Shown here piece after piece: positions 48,895-60,204 of a stretch of 64,000 nt of DNA. Position numbers and translations under genes: made by a program. The stretch spans positions 9,548,001 to 9,612,000 of the forward strand of contig NC_061463.1 of NCBI RefSeq assembly GCF_022581195.2, written 5' to 3'. Every line of letters begins with the position of its first letter. Positions within the stretch are counted from its first letter, which is position 1. The notes under the pieces are model-generated. The model did not search any database, had not been told where the DNA came from, and was given only the letters and a program-made list of their open reading frames with translations. Source of the DNA: Helicoverpa zea. Its lineage: Eukaryota; Arthropoda; Insecta; Lepidoptera; Noctuidae.

Positions 48895-49200
48895 TTTTAT
48901 AGGAAATTATCAAATAACTCCTCTCGCTATGGGTGAAGCGTAAGTGTCAGACTCATGTGGCCTTACTACAAAAACTTTAACAACTGTTTTACACTTGTCT
49001 AAAAAAAATGTGTCTCCAAAATGAACCTTATGTCAACGTTCTTTGACGTTAAAAAGTTTTTGTGGTAAGACGGTTACTGTCTAAAACCCACCACGTCAAT
49101 TCTTGAGCCCTTTATGTTCAAGGACCGCGGTAACTCTATCGGACCATCCCGCAGCCCCGGCAGGCTTTCGCCCTGGTGGGCCCCACTAGAGTACTTTCTG
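48895..49200 (+). repeat. Dispersed repeat, family C, interrupted by a mini-element
   Basis: ATCAAATAACTCCTCTCGCT, GGGTGAAGCGTAAGTGTCAG, then after an insertion CTGTCTAAAACCCACCACG, GAGCCCTTTATG, CGCGGTAACTCTATCGGACC and ATCCCGCAGCCCCGGCAGG. The order matches 60205-60362, with further 3' sequence retained here. The insertion is 48962-49069. No coding capacity, and the class is unknown. Confidence 0.7.
48962..49069. mobile_element. ~108-bp mini-element with inverted ends, nested in family C
   Basis: Left end CTTACTACAAAAACTTTAAC; reverse complement of the right end CTTACCACAAAAACTTTTTA followed by AC. The family-C repeat resumes after it, so it is an insertion. Flanking bases do not give an unambiguous target duplication. 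It is too small to code and is probably a MITE. Confidence 0.65.
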
Positions 49201-49209
49201 AGCTACTTA

Positions 49210-49635
49210 CACATATAGGACAAAAAAAGTATACCAAAAATATCAAAAGTACAGTCAGGTACAAAAACTAATAATTTTATTACTGCATTTAAATAAAGGT
49301 TATCTAACTCACATTATATATTGCAGTAACTCCTAAGAGACAAGTCTTAACTACAATGGAAGTTTGTGACTACATTGTGTTGTGGCCTGTGACCCACTTA
49401 CTGGCCCAAGCGACCACAGCCCACAGCGTAATCCAAGAGAGTGTAACGAAGCATGCTAATTAAAACAATAACTATACTAATTAACTTTATGCGGTTATGT
49501 GGCGTATTAAATGATTATGTCTGTGCAAGTTCCTAATGTAAATTTTTTGGAGAAGAAAAATAGCAATTACGAACATAATTGCTTTTTTTCGCGGTTTAAT
49601 CAGTGTCTAAGGGAAGCTACTTCGCGTCTTCGTGT
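49210..49635. other. Gene-free stretch, nothing recognised
   Basis: No coding, RNA or repeat signature recognised. Confidence 0.45.
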
Positions 49636-49639
49636 CAGC

Positions 49640-49692
49640 CGAAAGACGTCCACGCCTGGACAAAGGCCTCCGCCAAGCTTCGCCACTTTGCT
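49640..49692 (-). repeat. LINE/SINE 3'-end fragment, family E (inverted)
   Basis: GACGTCCACGCCTGGACAAA and GGCCTCCGCCAAGCTTCGCC match the reverse complement of 38468-38543. Only about 50 bases remain. Confidence 0.6.
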
Positions 49693-50237
49693 CAATCTTC
49701 AGCAGTACGGATTCACCACTTCTGATATAAAATTGCCAATATTTGAATGCAATTATCTCATTCGATTCAGCAGATCAAATGAAATCTAATTTTTCCAAAA
49801 AGATTTTTTGAGTTTATCTCGATCAAGCAGACCCGATCGACGACTTGATTTCCTAACATGTAGAGTGAAGAAGAATTAATTAATTACTTATGATAGCTTA
49901 AGCGTCTCACTTTCGAGGCCAGTCTCGTTTGATTTATCTTAGATTGGTATAAGTAGGTGCCACTATGTATTTGCTAGGCTTCGGTCAATTGACTAAAATG
50001 CTAGCTTAACCTTTCATATCTCCTAAACCATAGCAAGGTCAGAAGCCTAATAATATTGCTGACACCTTTTAACAATGCTTAGGCACATTATTAGCTAAGC
50101 GCAGCCAATTTTGGGTGACATAATAATTATTATTGATGGAATAATGGATGAAGTAGTGTTTAGCTTATAAACACTTCCTCAGCTCATTTCTCTTCGACTC
50201 TTCTCGGTCAAACTTGAACTGCAAGCGTTAAGCGTTT

Positions 50238-50282
50238 AAGTTACTGACTAAAACCCACCACTTCCTTCTTAAGCCCTTTGTA
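50238..50282 (+). repeat. Dispersed repeat, family C (short fragment)
   Basis: TTACTGACTAAAACCCACCA followed by CTTCCTTCTTAAGCCCTTTG matches the middle of family C at 49075-49112 and 60280-60320. Confidence 0.6.
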
Positions 50283-50289
50283 TCTAAAC

Positions 50290-51200
50290 AGTTGCACGAT
50301 ACCATATTTTTTGAGAGACATATGGAGGTTAACACTTTTATATAAGTAAATGGCCACACATTTGGCCACAATCTCATCTGTCGGTAAGTAAAGATGACTT
50401 GTTGCCTACTCACTCTTGTCAGGAGTCTTAACACTTAACACCGAAGTTCTAATATAAAAATAAGCATTAGTACTATCAACATAAGTTCTTACTATACACC
50501 CACTTTCCGTTGTATGCAGCTGACATTTCCCAAATGCCGGTCGGCACGTGATAAGATTCTCCAACGATCTGACCCGCATATTCCTTTGGTATTTTTATTT
50601 TACAGTGCAATTCACCTAGATTGTTGTGTGAACGTTTGTTTTTGTTAGGTTTGTATGCAATTTTCTGTTATTTACTTTTTGAGATTTTTGAGGCTGAAAA
50701 AATTTCATAATATAGAGATATAGAAAACTTCATATTTCGTGCCAGTAAATCCGGTTCACTTTATTGTATTCCAATGTTTCTAATCCTTATCAATTTCCAA
50801 AGATACTAGTGTGTCCAAAGGACCCATGTAGAGAAAAGTTCAGTCTTAAAGACGCACATCACTAATTTGATATTATTTTATAATGAGGTAACTTTGCTTG
50901 CTTTAGGTATAACAAACCATACAGGTACTTAGGTACTAGTGGTAGACAGTAGTCAGCTAATCGGTAATCCATTTAACTGATTAAATTACACCATATTAAT
51001 TATCTGATTGGGTAACTAATAACATTAAATTGAATTAATTATAATGAGACGTGCTATTGTTGGATATCACCTACATAGGTACTGTCATATTAATATACAT
51101 GCTTGTAGTCAGAGGTTTGGGTAATTGATTTCTCAGAGAGTTCATGACTTGCAGCTGATCGGTTTACACTTCGTAAATAACGTCATCTCTACCTACAGTG
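50290..51200. other. Gene-free stretch, nothing recognised
   Basis: Acceptor-like TTTTATTTTACAG near 50594-50606 stands alone. No exon or repeat recognised. Confidence 0.45.
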
Positions 51201-51208
51201 TATGGTAA

Positions 51209-51408
51209 TCTATACTAATATTATTAAGAGGAAAACATTGTTTGTTTGTTTGGTTGTAATGGATAAACTCAATAACTACTGAACCGATTTTAAATATTCT
51301 TTCACCATTAGAAAGCTATATTATCTGCGAGTAACATAGGCTATATTTTATCCCGGTGCGGGCAGCAGCTCCCACGGGACGCGGGTGAAACCGCGGGAAA
51401 ACGGCTAG
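51209..51408 (+). mobile_element. Helitron-like element, family B, intact ends
   Basis: It starts TCTATACTAATATTATTAAG after A and ends GGGAAAACGGCTAG before T (CTAG 51405-51408). A 3' hairpin CGCGGGTGAAACCGCG lies about 10 bases before the end. The 200-bp body holds a TTTG run, CTACTGAACCGATTTTAAAT and GGCTATATTTTATCCCGGTG. This is the best reference copy in the window for the interrupted element at 45659-46501 and the inverted one at 56476-56683. Confidence 0.88.
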
Positions 51409-52097
51409 TTGTATCATAAATTGCTGTGACATAAATTCTACATTATGAACTACTAGAATTGACAATTGACAAAAATCTTATCTAGAATTATCTTAGTTCA
51501 GAAAGACTTACCTTCATACATTTTTCAACTCAGTTTTTATTTTTTTTAAGTTAAAGCACATTTCACATTCTACATTGAATCACAAATAAAATGCACATGT
51601 AAAACACCTCATTTCCACACACCTCTTTTGGGAATAAACTCGTTACTTCACTGAAATAAAAAAAACAGATCACAGTTCCGACCCTAGATCCTTTAAGTGG
51701 TTTTAAATATTTATCGAATAATCACTATTCTGCGCTCGTAAGCTCATAGGGGACAAGCGAAGGTTTTAATCTATAAAACAACGTAGGTACAACGAAGGTA
51801 GGAAATCCTGCACTATAAAAGGATAAAAACTGCACGTGTACCTGTAGAAGCTATTTTCATTAACCCCTAAAAGGTATTGGATAAAGAAAAAAAATACATT
51901 TGTTTGTACGTCTAATGGAATCCTTTTTAACACTTTTCTCTATGATCCACAATTCCTAGGTATGTAAGTAGTAGTACGTATCTGTATGTACTATGCTAAG
52001 GATTTATAATCATTGAGTGTTTCTGATCAACTCTAGCCAAGAAAATGACAGTTTTCCAAACTAACAACTGCGAGCTCTTTTCATCTATTGGGTTAAA

Positions 52098-52367
52098 TCC
52101 TAACTATATAATATTATAAATGTGAAAGTAACTCTGTCTGTCTGTCTGTCTGTCTGTCTTTTCTTCACGCCTAAACTACTGAACCGATTTGTGTGAAATT
52201 TGGTACAGACATAGTTTGGAACTTGAGAAAGGACATAGGATAGTTTTTATTTCAAAAAAAAAAAAAATAAAAAAAAAAATTATTCCGGACATATAGCGCC
52301 ATTGGTCAAACCAAAAATATGCCGGAAGTCACTATATCATGGGAACGAAGTCGCGGGCAAAAGCTAG
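52098..52367 (+). mobile_element. Helitron-like Lep1-like element (copy 3)
   Basis: It starts TCCTAACTATATAATATTAT after A, with a TCTG tandem run near 52134-52158. It shares TTCTTCACGCCTAAACTACT, AAATTTGGTACAGACATAG and TATTCCGGACATATAGCGCC with the other copies, and ends GTCGCGGGCAAAAGCTAG before T. It has an expanded A-rich tract at about 52255-52280 and lacks CATCTA in the GCGCC ... TTGGTC motif. Confidence 0.88.
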
Positions 52368-52672
52368 TGTGTTATATGTTCTCACAGATATTAAAATTAA
52401 ATATTTTCCAAAATGCTCCTTTCTTACCATAAACTGTCGGCTACACTGGGTGTAGTTTAAATAATCTCCGTACCAAAGTCCGTTAAAAATTAAATTCCTT
52501 CACACTCCGGGTCACCCACTGCCCACATCGGGTGCACCGTCGTGAATATTGAAACATGTTTACACGTGGTTAAAGTCCTTTTGAGGTCTCATACATTATT
52601 TAACGGTCACAGAATACTTTATAGGAAATATTGGCGCGTTGTTCTTATTCAAAAAATGGAGTTTTGATGATT

Positions 52673-52761
52673 TTATGCCCGTTTTCACCAACAATCACTT
52701 AACGTTTCCCTAAATTTAGGGGATCCCTAAATTTAGGTATTTGTTGATGAAATGGGCATAA
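52673..52761. mobile_element. ~88-bp fold-back MITE with TA borders
   Basis: TTATGCCCGTTTTCACCAAC is mirrored by the reverse complement of the right end, TTATGCCCATTTCATCAAC. The centre contains CCTAAATTTAGG twice, separated by GGATC. TA at both borders suggests a Tc1/mariner-type target. The whole element is nearly one hairpin and has no coding content. Confidence 0.75.
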
Positions 52762-52799
52762 GTATTTTACAAATAGACACTCTAATTCTGATTCGGAAA

Positions 52800-52945
52800 C
52801 TAGCTGTTTCCCCAACTTGTACCTGGACAAAATAGCCTATATTATACTACCCTGCAGTGAAAGAATTTCTGAAATCGGTTTAGTAGTTTCGGAACCTTTA
52901 GGGTACAAACAAAAATGTTTCTTCTTTATTATATTATTTTAGTTT
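52800..52945 (-). mobile_element. Helitron-like family-B variant, degraded
   Basis: CTAG at 52800-52803 begins the inverted 3' end. AAATAGCCTATATTATACTA, GTGAAAGAATTTCTGAAATC and TTCTTCTTTATTATATTATT follow the reverse order of family B. It lacks the CG-rich hairpin. Confidence 0.6.
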
Positions 52946-53228
52946 GTAGAAGTACAGATTATTACGATAGATTATATTGTTTTTGATAGTACCTCGTCTA
53001 TATTGGTTCGGCTCAGATTTCGTGCGTAGAGTACCACATATAACTGCGCACATACGAGTATTCGTTAGACTTACATACTTAGAAACTTAATTAATACTTC
53101 GTATGTATAAAAATTTACGTGCAACTATTTTTGTATTCAATTAAAAACTAAACTGAAACCAAAACGATTATTTAATTATGAAAAGTGTTTTTTTGCGTGC
53201 AGACAGTATCGTGTCAAGTTTTCTACTT

Positions 53229-53280
53229 GTCTAAATCTATCTAGTTTAAGGTTGCTTTGACGACCTTAAACTTTTTAGAC
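53229..53280. repeat. Short inverted repeat
   Basis: GTCTAAA and AGTTTAAGGT on the left (53229-53252) pair with ACCTTAAACT and TTTAGAC on the right (53263-53280). The loop is about 10 bases (TGCTTTGACG). A MITE remnant is possible. Confidence 0.6.
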
Positions 53281-53289
53281 ATAGTCATG

Positions 53290-54410
53290 TAAAAACGCGT
53301 AACAAATATATTTATTATGACAGTTTAATTAAATTACTGGCACGCGATCATAATATAACAAATGAAATCGTTTATTTCAATTAGAACGGGCTCTTTTGTG
53401 TCGGTTGAGGTCCGATGAACATTTCAATAAAAAAACGCACTGTCACTAAGCGAATGTTTACAGACCAAAAACAACCCTTTGAGCAGTTAGATAAAAACAG
53501 GCCTGTAACTATGGTTTCTTATAGAATATGACAAATATAATAATCACGTTTTCTTAAATAAAAAGTTATATAAGTTGGTTGTAACAATTTTTTGAACATA
53601 CACTTCAATTTGAATATATTGCCTGCTATAAATACGCTTCACAGTGAGAAGATTAATTGAAATCAGGAAAGTATCTTAACATAAGTACCTACCTAATATT
53701 TCGACTACAAAACCTTAAAACTGCAAAAAAACACCAGTTAAATAAAATCTGCAAAACATTTTCACACGTGCTTAGAAAAAAATCCGAGGCAAGGCCTTTA
53801 CACTTAAGGCGCAACAAAATTTTCTCCGAGTGTTTTCTTTTTTTTTCTTTCCCGACATAGTTTCAAGGGCTACAAATGACTGACCAACGTTTTCCTGAGA
53901 GCGAAGCCGTGTTCATTTGCCACCATATCAGTACATTTCCGCTAAGCAACCTTTAGGAAATTGGCGTCACACAATACTGTTTACTTTTATAGTAAAAATG
54001 TACGTCCGTGCGTAAGGAAGAACGAATCCTTTTTGGTCAGTTATTTTGCAAGTGAGTGTAAAATATGTCGGGTTTAAAGTTAGATTGATGATGAATGATA
54101 TGAGATTATGCCTGTTTTGCTCTAAAGTGATTTTAAGGTGTCCTTTATTACTCACTATTCTTGGAAATGATTTTCCTGAGATCAATACTGGTATACATAT
54201 AACCAGAAAAAACACACAAACTACTAGTAGGGAGGTACTCTACACCTTTCACAGATTAGGGACAAAAGTTCTATAATTCCATAAATTGTCTATCCAATAT
54301 ACTAAACTTTTGAATGAATGAACCGAAAATATTCTCCAAATGCCATCATGAGTAAAATCAGGGTCGTATTTTCAACTCACTCGATACAGCGTCAATAAAA
54401 TTCAAGCACA
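53290..54410. other. Gene-free stretch, nothing recognised
   Basis: Overlapping frames on both strands at 53967-54276 have no recognisable domain. No repeat identified. Confidence 0.5.
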
Positions 54411-54412
54411 CT

Positions 54413-54565
54413 GCAGGCTTTTTTAAGAAATTCGTGAATTTAATCAAATATCTCAGTCGGTTTTATACCGGGTAAATACCTGATCCTTATAATGTGCGTG
54501 CTGTCATTCATTTTCAAACTGATTTAAGAGCCTGAACAAACTATCGGCCGACTAAAAGTTTGTGT
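54413..54565 (+). repeat. Dispersed repeat, family D (copy 2)
   Basis: CTCAGTCGGTTTTATACCGG, CTGATCCTTATAATGTGCGT, CAAACTGATTTAAGAGCC and CAAACTATCGGCCGACTAAA match 20526-20705 in order. Preceded by a T-run. Class unknown. Confidence 0.6.
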
Positions 54566-54924
54566 GCTCTTAAAAGCTAACTTCGTGTTATATTTCCCGA
54601 GCACGCCTATATTCGTCTCACAGTGTACATTCGCCGAGAGAAGTGATTTACCACTTATGAATATTATTCATGCGTAATAAATTTGGAGATTTTGACGGTC
54701 GTATTCCCAAAATGGATAACGATATTTTCTCACTTGAGATTTCTTCCTTATTCAAGATACTAACTCCTGGTGTGCGAAACCTATCTACATAAATGTATAG
54801 GTATGTATTTTTCGTAGTATTTTATACGTAGGTGCATACTGTTCTTCGCTTCTGTGAGAATGGTAAGATTATATGGAATGAAAATAAATTATCTAAGAGT
54901 ATTTATAAAAAAATATCTAACTAT

Positions 54925-55020
54925 ATATCAATATCGAGGTGCGGAATAAACTCCAGTGTTTGACAGTTTTGAAAAATCATTTCACCCTTCGAAAGCATCA
55001 TTCAGTAAAAAAAAAAAAAC
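54925..55020 (+). mobile_element. Helitron-like family-B fragment (weak)
   Basis: GTTTTGAAAAATCATTTCAC and CCTTCGAAAGCATCATTCAG resemble the family-B middle (TTCTTTCACCATTCGAAAGC). Both ends are absent. Confidence 0.35.
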
Positions 55021-55326
55021 AATTTTACGGGGACATATCTACGTAAAAACAAAAAGAAAACTTTACTTTAATCAAAATACCAAGAAAGAAGCTAACTACC
55101 TGTAACCCGCAAACAAACCATTGTAAACACCATAATTTTCCCATGAGTATCACGATACAAACATCATTACATTATCCTATAGAAAACGCCATTACGCACA
55201 GATCATTGCAATAATCTTGTAGACAAGACTAAACATGCGATTAGTAATAGAAACTGCGCTCAGGCTTAAATACACCGACAACATAAACGTCAGTTTTGTT
55301 AAAACAACTGGTTAAGGACGAATTTT

Positions 55327-55620
55327 TAAGTTCATTATCATCTGCCTTTTTATTAACTATGTTGGGTTCGGCTTCCAGTTTAACCGGATGCAGCTTAGTA
55401 CCAGTGTTTTATGTGAAGGTCTGCCTGTATGACCTCCTCAACCCGGGCAACCCAATACTACTTGGTAAGTCGGTTTTCGGACTTTCTAGCTTCTGAATAT
55501 ATCAACTGCCAGAGATGTTCAAATGGTCGCTGCTACTTTATCATGCCTTCCGAAACACGGAAGAACTCGTTATGACAAGATGGCCACCTATCCACGGACC
55601 GACCGCGCTAAACGTTGTTT
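55327..55620 (-). mobile_element. SINE, family 3, longest body copy
   Basis: Reading the minus strand: AACGTTTAGCGCGGTCGGTC, GAGTTCTTCCGTGTTTCGGA, CATTTGAACATCTCTGGCAG, CCCGGGTTGAGGAGGTCATA, GGTACTAAGCTGCATCCGG and CCCAACATAGTTAATAAAAA, ending in AGATGAT. It keeps a 5' region not present in the other copies, but no clear A/B boxes. About 290 bp. Confidence 0.72.
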
Positions 55621-55629
55621 ATACTTAAA

Positions 55630-56470
55630 CTTATGATCGATCTCATCCGCATGTCTTTGACATATCTACTAGCTCTTTAAACTTACATTTTCAAAGTAAA
55701 CAGTAGTTTTAGGAAAACTGTCGTTTATATTATCTGTGAACTCGGGCCTCAGATAGTAAGCGATATCACGAAGCAATCAGCGCTCGCGCTCCAGTGAAAG
55801 TTGTGCTGAAATTATGCGAACGTTTTTAGTTTTTGTTTATTTATTATGCCTTTGTGGGGCATTTGAAAATGTAGTGTTGGTCTTTGTTAACTTAGATTAT
55901 TATTATTTATTAGGTCTGAATTTCAAGTTGTATGTATTGTAAAACTTATTATCGTGGGGTATATTTCGTCAAATATATAAATTGAAATAATAGACTTGTA
56001 TTAAGTACCTATGTTGAATTTTTGCAGTGATTCAAGATTTTTAAAATCTACTGGGTACATCCAAATAAAGATCAGAGGAACATGTTATTGCTTATTTACA
56101 TTATGGTATTGGTATTATAGTAAAGCGAATTAAGAACAAACCTATTTTGCCATTCAATCGTTGTGAGTAAGTAACGATAGTTAAATTACTAAAAAACGTC
56201 CTATGTATGATATAATCGCCATTTACAGGGGATGTAAGTAACACAAACCAATCACGTGACATTGACATCTGCGCGTGCACAGTGAAAGCTGCAACTGAAA
56301 TTACATCGAACGGTGATCGAAACGTGATCGAATATACTTTCCAACAAAAAACTAGTCTGTTTCGTGCATATGACATCGCATGAATACATCTTTGTGTGAT
56401 TAATTTATTCTTGTCATTAAACGCAACGGTAATCTTAGTAATAAATCATTTGAGGAGTCTTACTTTTATT
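55630..56470. other. Gene-free stretch, nothing recognised
   Basis: No coding or repeat signature. The 91-residue minus-strand frame at 56101-56376 lacks any known motif. Confidence 0.45.
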
Positions 56471-56475
56471 TACCA

Positions 56476-56683
56476 CTAGCCGTTTTCCCGCGGTTTCACC
56501 CGCCTCCCGTGGTAACTACTGCCCGTACCGGGATAAAATATAGCCTATGTTACTCGTGGATAATGTAGCTTTCGAATGGTGAAAGAATTTTTAAAATCGA
56601 TCCAGTAGTTTTTGAGCCTATTCATTACAACCAAACAAACAAACAAACAAACAAAGTTTTCCTCTTTATTATATTAGTATAGA
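56476..56683 (-). mobile_element. Helitron-like element, family B, inverted, near-complete
   Basis: On the minus strand it starts TCTATACTAATATAATAAAG, has a (TTTG)n run at about 56632-56655, and ends CGGGTGAAACCGCGGGAAAA, CGGCTAG before T (CTAG 56476-56479). It shares CCACGAGTAACATAGGC with 45659-46501, confirming the uninterrupted sequence there. The 5' flanking base is G rather than A. Confidence 0.85.
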
Positions 56684-56689
56684 CTACGC

Positions 56690-57740
56690 ATTTCATGTGG
56701 TATCTCCCGCGTCCTGGGGGAACTTTCCCGTGTCAGGGTAAATTTACTAATGTATCGATAGTTTCCATGGAGGAGGATTTTTTAATGTCGGTTTTTCTGA
56801 ATAACTTGATAGTTTGAGTAAGTTCCCTTCTACATATTCTGTCGAAACTGGAAAAGGTGATACACTACAGTTGGCAATTTGAAGATTAATTTATTATAAC
56901 TTTTTTTTTCAACAACTGTACATTTATATAATTTAAATTCTCACAAAACAACGTCAGCTGTAACTAATGGCACTGACATCTGCGACTTTCTACTTAGAAA
57001 TTGACAGACAGCTCCTAGAAATTTCTATATGCTTCAATAAGTGGCTCTACTTAACTGAGAAATGGATAGTTAACTAAGATACCTATCGACAGCGAAGTTA
57101 AATTAGTTATTTTCATAATTATTATACTTATGAGTGTGTTAATGTACCGGTGAGAGAGTTATGGGTAAATACGTAAATACACCAGCGATTATAATTTCTA
57201 AGAAAATAAAGGTTGTAAAAAGCAGTACCCTTCACAAGATTTTTGCTTTAATGTTAAAAATTTCATGATCTCGGAAACCCTTAATGGGTTTGGCAAAAGA
57301 CAAATCTTGCAATACATAAGGAGCTCATGATATGATGCATATGGAATCTCTGTGGTTCAAAATTGTATCGATAAGAACTATTAATTCATCTGTACCCAGA
57401 CAAAGCAGCCAGACAATTTAACATAATTCCTTGACACGAATTAATCACTTTATTAACGACAGTCATTCCTTTGTTTTATACTTACAATATACCTACTTAC
57501 ATATAATTAATTAAAAGATAATTCATATATGTACATAAATTAATTCTAAGTCCGTCACGCAAGTTCGATGAACGTTCGATAGTTCGATACAATCCATCGT
57601 TTGTTATCGGTCTATCTGCAGTCATTAACGCGATAAGAACTCGATTGCCGATATGTTAATAATGATGTATTTATAGAAGATATTGAGAGATAATACGGTG
57701 GATTTGCACGGAGAAAGATCGTTTCTACTCGTATTTCATT
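56690..57740. other. Gene-free stretch, nothing recognised
   Basis: AT-rich sequence with no gene or repeat that I can identify. Confidence 0.5.
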
Positions 57741-57747
57741 ATTAAAG

Positions 57748-59060
57748 TGCAAAATCAAAATCAAAATCAAAACTCATTTATTCAAACTTGGCTGCAAAAC
57801 AGCACTTTTCGAACGTCAGAAAAAAAAATTACATAAGACAGCCCCCAAAAACGCCCACCCTTCACCACTTCCTATGTGTTTTTGCTGGGAAGAAGAAGTG
57901 GCGCAACAAACTCCCCAGCAACACGTCATGTCTGTCTGTAGGTTAAAAGAACCTTTCAACAAAGTACAGTGAGTATTGCAGTATGCAATACGCAATATTG
58001 TCATAAAATAAAATTACATTTAAAAATGATTTATAAAATCCACCACATGCTAGCTAGCACTCACCCTACGTGACTTGTCTAACTCAAGCATTGAATAAAT
58101 ATGATGTGAAAAAAATGTATAGCCTCCAATATTTATAATAGTTTATGAGGGAGTGCCCACCTTCATGTGATATTCTATTGCAACCCTGTGTAATGTACAA
58201 CATGGGTAAGTAATGAATCTAGTAAATTGGACCGCTCAGCCAGTAAAAAAAAAAGAAGTATAAGAAAAGAGTCTACAAAATTATATAATACTACTTATAG
58301 TATAGTCAGTAAGACGACCTGGCACCACAAGCAGCACCCGTTCACGAGCATAACGCGAGGATCAGCCATCGCCCCCCTCGCACATCTTTGAGGGAGGGAA
58401 GCAACCCGACCGCCGACGCTACCGCAAGCAGTGCCGTCTAAGGGAGCATGACGTACTCACCGCTACACAACTCAATATCAGGATCAATTATCGCTAAGTA
58501 GTGGTCCTTATTTACTGTAATCCAAAGGAAAAAAAAATAAATATAAATAGATGATTTAAATAAAACATAATAAATACAGTAAATGTATCCTGTCAATAAT
58601 GTAAAACCAAGTAAGGTCAATAATAAAAATATAAAATTGTAAAAAAAAAATGAATAATAATAATTGATTGTAAAATTAAGATGTCATTCACAAAAAAAAA
58701 AAAAAGGCAATTATAATATAGCTGTCTTGCGTTCAACATGGCGACCAACTATTTTTATCATTCAAATAATCGTTAATTGTATAATATGCCTTTTGAATAA
58801 GAATAGCCTTAATTTGTTCTTTGAATTTATTAAACGGCTGTTCTAATAAAGACAGAGGAAGTTTATTATAGAAACGAATACCTAGACCCAGAAATGAACC
58901 ATGCACTTTATGAAGCCGGTGAAAGGGTACACACAGTTTATGCTTATTTCTTGTATTAAAATAGTGCGAATATGTATTTTCATTGATAATGTTGTTAGTC
59001 AGCTGGGTAAGTGGAGTGAGGTTATGTTGCATTATAACACCTGCACAAACAAGATTAACC
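57748..59060 (-). mobile_element. 5'-truncated LINE in minus orientation with (TTTTGA)n tail
   Basis: The left edge on the minus strand reads TTTGAATAAATGAGTTTTGA, then TTTTGA repeats (57748-57775): a polyadenylation-like AATAAA and a simple-sequence tail. Upstream lie about 950 bp of untranslated-type sequence and then the C-terminal coding fragment at 58733-59058. A GC-rich block (58315-58450) inside the untranslated part is unlike its surroundings and may be a separate insertion. The clade is probably Jockey/CR1-like, judged by the C-terminal motif only. Confidence 0.75.
58733..59058 (-). pseudogene. LINE reverse transcriptase, extreme C-terminus
   Basis: The frame is open from just after a stop near 59059 to the stop at 58733, about 107 residues. 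It contains YFNTRNKHKL, then PFHRLHKVHGSFLGLGIRFY (ending in the FYNKLP context), then KFKEQIKAILIQKAYYTIND and YLNDK. This NTRNK ... HRL.K ... GIRFYNKLP ... KAYYT..DYLND series is the conserved tail after the thumb region in many arthropod LINE reverse transcriptases. Catalytic palm motifs are absent because of truncation, so it is non-functional. The methionine at 59030-59032 is internal to the original protein. Confidence 0.85.
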
Positions 59061-60200
59061 TATTATAAGTATGATTTATGGTGAAGTTTTGATAACATGT
59101 ATAATTGAGATAGATCGAAAGGAAGTAGGCAATATTCATAAGTTCGTTTTACAAATACAGTAGAACTACGGAAAATGCCTGAAAGCGAAATGAAAAGCTA
59201 ATTCAAATATTGCGTTTATACGCAAATAAAACAAATCGAGTAACATTTGAACCCTTTATCGTCAACGTTAAAAGCAAAATCTTTAACTCTCATCAACATT
59301 ATCGCACTTGATACCATAAATTCATACACTAACGTTGTTTTACTTGGCACAGTACCGACCACAGCTTCGATTATAAATTTTATAAAATAGATTCGGAGTT
59401 CATTCACCTCACGATACGTAGGACTTGCGTCTGTGTGTGTGTGTGTTTGTGTGTGTTAACAATAACAATTGTTAGTGATTACTTCGACACGAATGGGCGA
59501 CGTGTAAGACCGACTTCTTATAGCGTTGGTCGAGGAATAAAGAAGAACGGATATGACAGTTGACAATATACGCTAAATAATACCTATAGGTATTGACGTG
59601 AAAAGAAGGTTTTGTGCTGAATTAAATATGTTTTTTAGTGACTCAGGAATTACATCTTTTGTCGATATTAAAATTTATTATTGGAAAGAGTAACTGGTTT
59701 AAAAATATTATGAATAGGAAAGGGCTAACTTAGATTCATAGAGGATAAAAATTTATCTTACTTTCAAAGATTTTCTTAGAGTCTTTTCAACAGACTTAAA
59801 AAGGAGGAGGTTAATCTCAATTCGGATGTTTGATTTTTGTGTTTGTTGCTCAATATAACATTTTAGGTATGTCCGATCATTTAAAATTCTTTCTATCGCT
59901 CACATACCTTGTCCTTCCACTACTACTTACAAAATCCATGTTCTCATTTAAGTACAACTGGTATCAAGGTGTTCCATCAGGCCCATGGCATTGAAGCCCC
60001 TTGACGAATGTTCTTATTCCGACTAGTGCCTCTCAAGTACAATGGAGAGCAAGATTTATAAGTCACGAGTAATCACGATTCGGATTAATTGAAGGTAGGT
60101 GTAAAATATAGCTCCTTATTTGTGTTCTAAAGGAGCGGAAGGCTCCCAATATTATGTCTATCTGTGATTTTGCTTAGTAGAGATAGGATTTTGTCATTAG
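59060..60200. other. Gene-free stretch with a (TG)n microsatellite
   Basis: A (TG)n run with one interruption lies at about 59431-59457 and should be length-variable between individuals. No gene recognised. Confidence 0.6.
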
Positions 60201-60204
60201 CCTT

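Noticed and set aside
58438..58620. 60-codon minus-strand frame inside the LINE 3' region
   Set aside because: Low-complexity Tyr/Ile/Phe content from AT-rich untranslated sequence, downstream of the true stop at 58733.
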